Shown in pieces: positions 27,901 to 36,900 of a DNA stretch of 64,000 bases. Below the pieces are notes generated by a model. That model was not told the DNA's origin. It was given only the letters and a program-made list of their open reading frames with translations, and made no database searches. The translations under genes were made by a program, and so were the position numbers. The stretch is from a virus: the IMG/VR virus record IMGVR_UViG_3300028844_003294, positions 1 through 64,000 of that record; one strand, given 5' to 3'. Position 1 is the first letter of the stretch. The number at the start of each line of letters is the position of its first letter.

Positions 27901-30900
27901 CTACCTTTTGTGTTACTAATAAATTGTGTGACCATTTTTACAGGTGGTACCGGTGGCGTAGGTGGTACCGGTGGCGGAGGTGGACAAGGTGTATCATTTT
28001 GAGTAATATCTATGATAGGACTAAAATCAGCAAATGATGTACCATTAGTACCTGCTGACGCATAGTTACCACTACTACCTGGTGCCTGTATTGTATTGAC
28101 TACAGTAGTAGGCGGCGGAGGCGGATTATAAGTTGGTGACTGGGTCGGTGGTGTAGATGATCCTCCTCCGAATGTTAGTCCACCACCACTTAGCGGAACC
28201 GGAACCGGTGCGGATGGTCCTGAAGTAGTAACATTACCCGAGTTACCAGGATTTGGATCTACGAAACTATGCTGACCACCATTTAGTACTCTTTGAGCTA
28301 ATCCGGCATAGTTATAACTATTTCTTAATGTATGTTGTTTACCTTGCAGTTTTGGATTTATTGTTCCTGCAGGTACTTGACCTAATCCAGCAAAATTTTG
28401 TAATCCGGTTCGATTGGCGGCATTCAATGCCGCGGCTCTTGCCGCCGCCTTTAGTGCTGGTGTTATAAAAGGAATACTAATTTGTATAGAGCCACAAAAT
28501 GCTACTGCACCTTGTTTAATTTGTAATTGATAATTTATATCATCAACATACTGTTGTGAAGAATACATTGGGAAAGCAGTTGCAACTGGCATTCCATTTA
28601 TGAAAATCTTACCTTTATGTGTTGAGGACAGGTACGCATTTCCTTCTGGGTTGCCTACTGTGAGTTGTGCAGAATTACCATATTCTAAATATTGTTTTTC
28701 TGAGACTGCATTAGCACTAAATGTTATACTGTTATTTGCACTACTGTCAGCATTGCCGTCTAATATTACAGTTGTGCCATCTACAGAAACTACTTTAGTT
28801 CCTGAAGCAACATCTCCACCAGACACCGAAACAAATTTTTGTACAAAATCGTTTTCACTAGCAATCACAATAGAGTTGCCTGTTCCAGTAAAGGTTGTTG
28901 TATATGTTACAGGTACTGGATGATCGTATCCGTATCCTTGTACTAATAATGTATTTGCAGTAGGAACACCTTTTGCTCTCCAGGCCCAGTTATAGTATCC
29001 AGGCTCTGCATAACCAATGTTTACTACATGCTCGAGTATTGTATCTTGTCCTGCAGAATCTATTGTTAAATCATGATCTTCTGTAAATGTTACTGTTACA
29101 TAATTGTCTACAAGTGTTGCATTACCAAATCTATCTTCTGTGAATGTAATTGAAGAATTTGCACTACTATCAGCATTAGAAGATAATATAATATTTCCTC
29201 CTGCATCTATGTATAGTACTTTACAATTTGCCGCAACATTACCACCAGTTACCAACATACCATCTGTAATTGAACTGTTTGCTGTTGCTAATTGAATGTT
29301 AGCAGTATCTACACCTGTAAAAGTGCTTGTAATACTTAGAGGTGCAACATAATCGCCTGGTATAGAAATAGTGTTAGCAACACCATTTACTGTGATATCT
29401 TTGATTCTATGTACACCTTCGAACAGTCCAGCATTTTGTATTTTAACATCATCACCACGTGTTAGTGTTGTTGTATCAAAATCAGTTGTAACTATTAAAC
29501 CGTCTGTTTTACCTATTGTTAAATTTGCAGTTGATACATTACTACTTACTGTGGCATCTTCAATTGTAAATGTTGTTGTTGAAGATTCTGTTGTTGTGTA
29601 TATTACACTTTGGCTTACAAATGTAATATTAGCACCACTTGATATGTTTGCATTTTGTGAAAGTGTAATTGTTGTACCAGATATTTGATTGACCTTGGTA
29701 TTATTTTCTACACCAGTTCCAAGTACTGACATTCCATTTCTAATGTCTGTGTTAGCCTCAAGTAATGTTACTGTTTTACTATTAGTTACAGTACCCGATA
29801 CTTCAGAAATAACTGGTACACTAGTATTTGCTGTACTTGACTGTGTTCCGTTAGTTGTAAATGCAGTAACATTTAGGTTGCTTATCTCGTAATTATTTCC
29901 GTTTAAGTTGCCACCTGAAGTATCAACAAAGTTTACATATGAACCATTTGTTAGTCCAGAAAATTGATTACTAAATGAAACTGTGCCATCTACAGTTTCC
30001 TGTGTTGTTACTATCGAAATTTCAACAATGTTATTACCTACTATGTTTGCGTTTGCAACAATACCTTCATTGAATAAAGCATGTGGCTGAATATTTAAAA
30101 CATTACCACTAACATTAGGTTCTATTTTTTCTATACCAAGCACCATAGGTCTTGTGTAAGTGATATCTGTAACATCAAAAGAGTTTTTAACAACTTGCTC
30201 TTCGTTAAAGAATAATCCAACCGGTGTAGTCAGATCCATTATTGTATCGTCAAAGATTTTTTCACCGTCAGCATAACTCATTTTATCGTAGTATGCATTA
30301 TAAATATTTTTATCACGTTTAAATGCAACAACATTATCATAGTATTTGTTTATGTTGTTTGCAGTATTTTCTCTGTTTCCATCTGTAAATTGCATTAAAC
30401 TTTTGTTTGTAAAAAGTGATATAGATTGACTGTTTAAGTCGCCTTCCACGTATGCAACATTACAATTAGTATCAACTAGTTGATAAGCATTAAAATCGCT
30501 ATGCTCATCGATAGCGAAATGTATTAAATCATTTGCTTGTGGAATTTTACTTGCTTTTCTAGTTGCTCTATCGAATAATTGTTCAAAGTTTTGCAAGTCC
30601 ATTGCCTGATAATTTACATTGTATTTTGAAATATATCCTGCATTAGGTAATGGTGTATACTTACTGTCTACTATACCTAAGTGGCTTACACTAGACGTTG
30701 TTGGCCATAAGTCGTTAGTTGCCATATCAGTTGGTCTATGTATCATTCTAGTACCATCGTCAACGTCTATTAAAATTGTTGAATCTGTTTTAACATCTGG
30801 TGTAATTTCAAATGTTCTTATTTGCTTTAGTTTGGCCGCTAAGGCGTCATTTGCTGTGACTTTAATATTTAGAACACTACCGGGTAAATCACCTTGATAT

Positions 30901-33900
30901 GTATCCTCAAAATCTAGAGTACCATACTCGACAACTTCAATTACTGAATTCTCATTTAATTCACCACCTGGTAATTTTGACACATCATAGAATGTAATAA
31001 TATTATTACTACCTGACTCGCTTACAATATAACCTGCAACACTACTAGTTTCTAGTGCATCGTCTAATTTCTGTCCGTCAATGAAAACATCTAAATGCGG
31101 ATATATTCCGTTTATAACTGTTCTGTTATCAATATCAATTAAATTAGTATTTGATACTCCGTCACTGACTGATGTTGGTACAAAATTAAATGATATATTA
31201 CCTCCTGTTGTTCTACTGGTAGGTCTTATAGTTGTTCTACTACCTTCATCGAACACCCAATCATTGCCTGCTGAAGTTATGTTGCCGTCAACTGTTGCTA
31301 TAATATCACTTTGTGCAGTACTGTTAGCAGTTTCAAAACTATATCGTTGCCTTGGTTGATATCTTCTTTCTTCTAATAAGAACTTGTTTGTGATATCATC
31401 AACAATAGCACTATTGCCCTGTCCAGAAAGTTGAAAATCATTACCTTGTATTTCTAGCAAATAATTGGTTGATGTAGATGTTGTAATTTCAACTGCTCTT
31501 GCTACAATATTAGCATTAGTGTTTGCAGTACTGTTGATTGCATTTGCAACACCAGTAAGTGTTGTAACACCCGATAAATCAATAAATGTATTTGCATTAC
31601 CGCTAGGTGCAAAATGGTCTGTGATATGGATACCTGTTAAGGCATTTGCAAATGTACCTGAACCAGATACATAATCACTTGATATTGCATAAGGCTTACT
31701 AAAATATGTTGTAAGGTTTGCTGTAAGCAACTGTGCCGCAACTACTGTTACAGATGGGTTTATAGTATAGCCATAACCTTTTTCTGTAACTGTGACGTTG
31801 CTAATTGTTCCATCAGTGGATAAATTCACTATGGCTTCAGCAGTAGTACCTCCACCGTATGAGAAACTTCCTGGAATCTCTGCAGGTGGTGGTTCTATTT
31901 CAAGTATTGGTTTTGTATAGAATTTTGTATTTCTACTTAATACTTCTACATCATCAACAATACTAACTATATTTTCTGGGTATACAATTTGTACTAATGT
32001 TTTTTCACTTTTAATCTCGTCTTCATCAATTTTAACATCCAGTCTCTGTTTATTACCAGTGTCACCAAAATCACCAATTTTTAATGCCCATTGATCAAAT
32101 ATACTTACGTTACCAGGAATAAACACTTTGTCACTGTTTAACAAGATTTCTAAACTGTCTTTTGTACCTTTGTTTCTGATCATACCTTGATAGAAATCAA
32201 ACTGGTTATCATCTACTAATTCAAATTCTCTAAGATATTTTCTTTCTTGATAACCATATTGTCTTCTACTTGCATCATAAACTTGTTTTTCTACTGGCAT
32301 ATAACCTATTTCGTTATATCTGCCAATGTCACTTGCAAGTGTATCAAAGTTTGGTTTTAATCCATTGTCAGTGATTATGAAACCTTCACTTGATAATGTT
32401 CCGTTCCAATTAGCAGTTCTCTTGCCTTTAATTTTTAAACGTTTTTGTCTTTGATTAAATACTGGATCATAAATTGTATCGCCAAATTGCGATTTGTTGT
32501 TTACAAGCATACTATGTTCTAATTCATTAGTATGTAATGTAATACCATAAATTTGTACTTCTCTATCAATTGTTGCGATCGTAATAGAATTACTTTCTCT
32601 AACAATTTCACAATCCCGAGGAGAAACCATTTTTCCTTCTTGATCTAATATACTAAATTGTCCTTTATAAGATTCTTGAATTCGATTTATTCTACCTGTA
32701 GTAGTAGCAAACGATACTTTGTTTGCCATAGGACTAAGATTTAATGTATTACCTGTTGACCATTTACCAATGCTCCAGAATAAGAACTGCTTACCTGAAT
32801 ATAACCAATCGTTTATATCATTTATTTCTGTGCTAAATTCACCAAAATCAAATCCTATTGATTTTTGATATCTGCCTAAACTGGTTAAGAAATCAAATAA
32901 GTCATTTACATTATAATAAACAGTACCGTATTCTACTCTTTCAACATTACCAGTTCCATCTAGATAAAATGTTGCTTCTGCTCCGCCTACGTTTGGCAAT
33001 GCACTCATTCTTTGCCATACTGTTGTATCGGTCACTGCCGTACCTGCAGAAGCAAATGCTACTGCTCGATAATAATTGTAACCTGATTTAACTATGTTAC
33101 CTTCGTTGTATTGTTTAGTTGTATCGTAATTACTAAAGTTTGCAGGTTCGCCGCCTACTGATACTTCTGTTTTTCTGCCTTGTTTATCACTAGGAATAAT
33201 ATCAAAGTATCTTTTTAAACTGCTGTATCCAGAAACTTTATATCCATTATTTGAAACTTTTTCTATAAGCACACCTGTATAATTGTTTGTTGTTGATACA
33301 GGACCTTCATGGATATCAATTTGTAAATCTTCTTGAGGTAATATTAAACTTGAACTATTACCTGTTGTACTATATGTATCACTGAATACAGTCATTGTAT
33401 CTTTATCAATAAATCCAGCAAACTTATGTCCTAGTTTACCGTTGACAGATCTAAATGGTTTTGCAAATATAGATGTATTATTAAGGCCCTGGAATCTCAA
33501 ATAAGAGTCTATGAATTGTGTATAACCAGTGTTAGTACATAATGTTTTACCGTCTGCCTTTATGTCGCCGTGTACAATAGCATTTTTGACTTTATATCTT
33601 TTGTTTGTATTTTTATCAACTAATTGGTTGGTGTTTGCAGAAACTCGAATAAGTTTTTCCGGTTCTGCAAACACACTGGCAAACTTACCTGGCTTGGTAA
33701 GAAATAGTGATTCTATAATTGCAAATGGATAATATTCAGAAATTTTCCATGCATTCTCTACTGGAGCACCGTCACTAAATTTCCAATTGCTACTTGCTAA
33801 TGTTGAGTTAGCACTATATACTGTTGACTCTGAGTTGTCTAACGAATATGATAGGGTACCGTTTGTATTTAGAGTTTGTGTACCAATTAAATTGTTTGCT

Positions 33901-36900
33901 AAGTCTGGTGTATCTATAAACTTGCCACCAACTGTATAAGGATATGCTGGTTTGCTGTTTGCATCTATTGTTGCAACATAATAGTATGTTCCTGCAGGAT
34001 ATTCTGGTGTAACACCAAAACGTCCATTAAACTGATCAAGATCACCACTGCCTGGGTTATACGCATAATCTTCAATAAATTCACCTGTTGGTAAACCTGT
34101 TGCACCACTGGCTATATCAGATCTTACATCACTTCTTAGTTCGTAACTGCTTTCTATTCTTTTAATAGCACTACTGGCATTTGCACCATCAGTGTAGCCG
34201 TATGGACCATAAATTGGTAATCCGTCAAATGCCCATCCAACAATTGGTGAATGACTGTCAGTTGCCCAACTAGTCAATCCAACTGTTTGAGGACTAGGTT
34301 GTACATATCCGTAAATATTATTACTGTCTGGTGAACCACCAGCAGTATCTCTGTCAACATCATTTCTAAACATTGCATTGTAGTGCCAGTTACTACTATC
34401 TTCAAAGATAATACCTGTATTACTGTTTGTAATCATTGCACCGTTTACTGCTATACCTATTGCAGTATTGCTTGTTGATGTTGCATTTGCATAATCATTA
34501 TAATATGCTAAATTTCCTGTTGCTATACCTGTAGCAAATTGGAAACTGTAATTGAATTCTGAGTCTACAATTTCATTTGTATTATTTGTAGACGGGAATG
34601 TTCCAGTGTCGTGTCCTGGAATATTATTTGTTGTAACATTTATAAATGTGTTACCTGAATTATTGTATTCACTTATTGATAAACCGTCAGTAGCAATAAA
34701 TGTATTTGCATTTGCACTAGGTGTTCCTGTAACACTCTGTGACCAAGAAATACTTTTTGTTGTTGATGTAGTACTAATAATATTAGCAGGTGGTATTAGG
34801 TTGCCTTGTGCATCTACAGGTATTTCATATTTTAATCCAATTCTTCTAAAAGGATTTTTTCTAGTTTTATATCTATCATTTTCAATATTGGCTCTAGTGC
34901 CTTGTCTAATAATACCTTCCTCTAAATCTTTCCATAAGTCAGTGTTAGTTGAACCATAGTCTGTACCATACTGTTCTTCCCACCATGTTGGTTTTTTAGT
35001 GAAGCCTAGCATTTCCCATGGGTGTGTATGAGGTTTTTCTGTATCGTAACAACTTTCAAAAATACCTCTCCAATAAGCAGGTTTTACAGTATTGCTATTG
35101 TAATTCCATGTCCAAAAATCATCTTCTTTATAATATTCATTTGTAACAAAGTCTACTTCGTTTCTTGTAACAAATTTATTAAAACTTTCTCTTAAAATAT
35201 TATAAAAGTCGTTTCTTGAAAATCCTGTTGTTCTGAATCTACCTGGTCTAATGTCAAATACATTTAAGTCAGGATGTGATTCCTTATCTTTATAAACTTG
35301 TAATATTGTATTGTAAACTCTTCTTTCAAACTCTAATAATATTTCATCTTCTTTGTCGTTTACTGCTACATGCTTACTACCATCATGTCCAAGTACTACA
35401 TTTATTGGCTCATTGAAAGTAGTATCCTTAAATATTTCTGGTTTTGTTACAGGATACAGACCCATTGCACTTGGTGTGGGCGGACATTGAGCACTTTCTC
35501 TGTTTGTATTAAAGAATCTTGCTTTTATTGTACTACCTAACGATAAAGTATAATTATCAGTAAATGTTAAAGTAACAATGCTGTTATCACTGTTTATGCT
35601 ATAGTCAGTATCAATCAAAAGCATTTGATCTTTACCTTCGCTATCTGTTTCGTAAATGTAAACTACATTTTCTACTTTAGTCAAATCGCTATATCTAGAT
35701 AAGGCATATTCTTTTTGATTTACGTTATTGATTACAATAGTTTCTTCGTCGTATCTATCACCAATTGCTAACATGTAACTATAGTCAAATACTAGTTTGC
35801 CTGGATTGTATGCTATAACATTTTGTATTACAAGTTCTAATATATCGCTGTTTGTTAAACCAATTATATCGTTGCCATCAATGTAACGTTTAATCTCTTT
35901 TCTTAATCTGTTTTTATACTTAATATACTCTTCTGCATTATATCTTATTGCATCGATAATATTAAAGTTATCATTGCTAACTAGGAAAGCCGCAGTTTGC
36001 AAGTCATCGTCTGACTGTACAATTTTGTCTGCATATTTTATTTCTTTTGTTAGATTACTAAAGTTATTACTTCCAAGAGGCTCACCTTCAATGTGCTCTT
36101 GGTTGTTTATTAAATTTTTAAAATGTTCGATGTATTGTGGTTCACTGATTTCAGATATATCTACTTTATCAGTGTTCGAATCCCAACTTAGAGGTATTTC
36201 ATATCTACCAGTTCTGTTTTCACCTAATATATGCCCAGTACTTGTTTTTGTTTTAATATCAATTACATCATTTAATTTTAACTCAAAACTTGCAAACTGA
36301 ATAGCAGTCAATACACTATTATATGTGAACGCCTTAGTACGTTTACCATTGATATAAACTCTTATGTCATTGCTATCTGTGGGTGTTGCTGATATATTAT
36401 AAATTACAGTTTTTGCATCTACAAGATCTTGAGATATTTGATATCTATCTTCGACTACTTGTTCGAAAGGAGTGTTTTGTCCTCTCCACATAGTTCTATA
36501 TTCTATGTTACCGTTGCTTAATCTTTGCTTGTAATACAAGTATCCATTTATGTAAGAGTTTGTTGTGCCACCAAAGGGCACATAACTAATTACGTCAGAA
36601 CTTAAATTGTTGTTAAAAACAATTTCGCTGAAGTTATTAAAGTTTTTATACTCTAGAGGAAATCCTAAAACACTATCATTCTGTGTATTTGACGTTGCAT
36701 CTTTATAAGAAAATAATTTTGTTCCTTTAAAAGATGATTTTGGGTATACCAAATCATCATCGACAATATTTCTATTACCGTCATATGCTTTAAACAATAT
36801 AGGACTGTTTACCCTAGTTTTCTTTTGACCTAATATCCATTTTTTTCCATTCCAAAAATATTCTGTACCTTGATTTTGAGAACCAAACAGAATAGAAATA

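Noticed and set aside
19281-34959. Many plus-strand open frames of 60-156 codons opposite the fibre and giant structural genes
   Set aside because: They lack Shine-Dalgarno sequences, overlap fully with well-supported minus-strand genes and have low-complexity V/L/P/S-rich translations typical of antisense of T/N/G-rich proteins.
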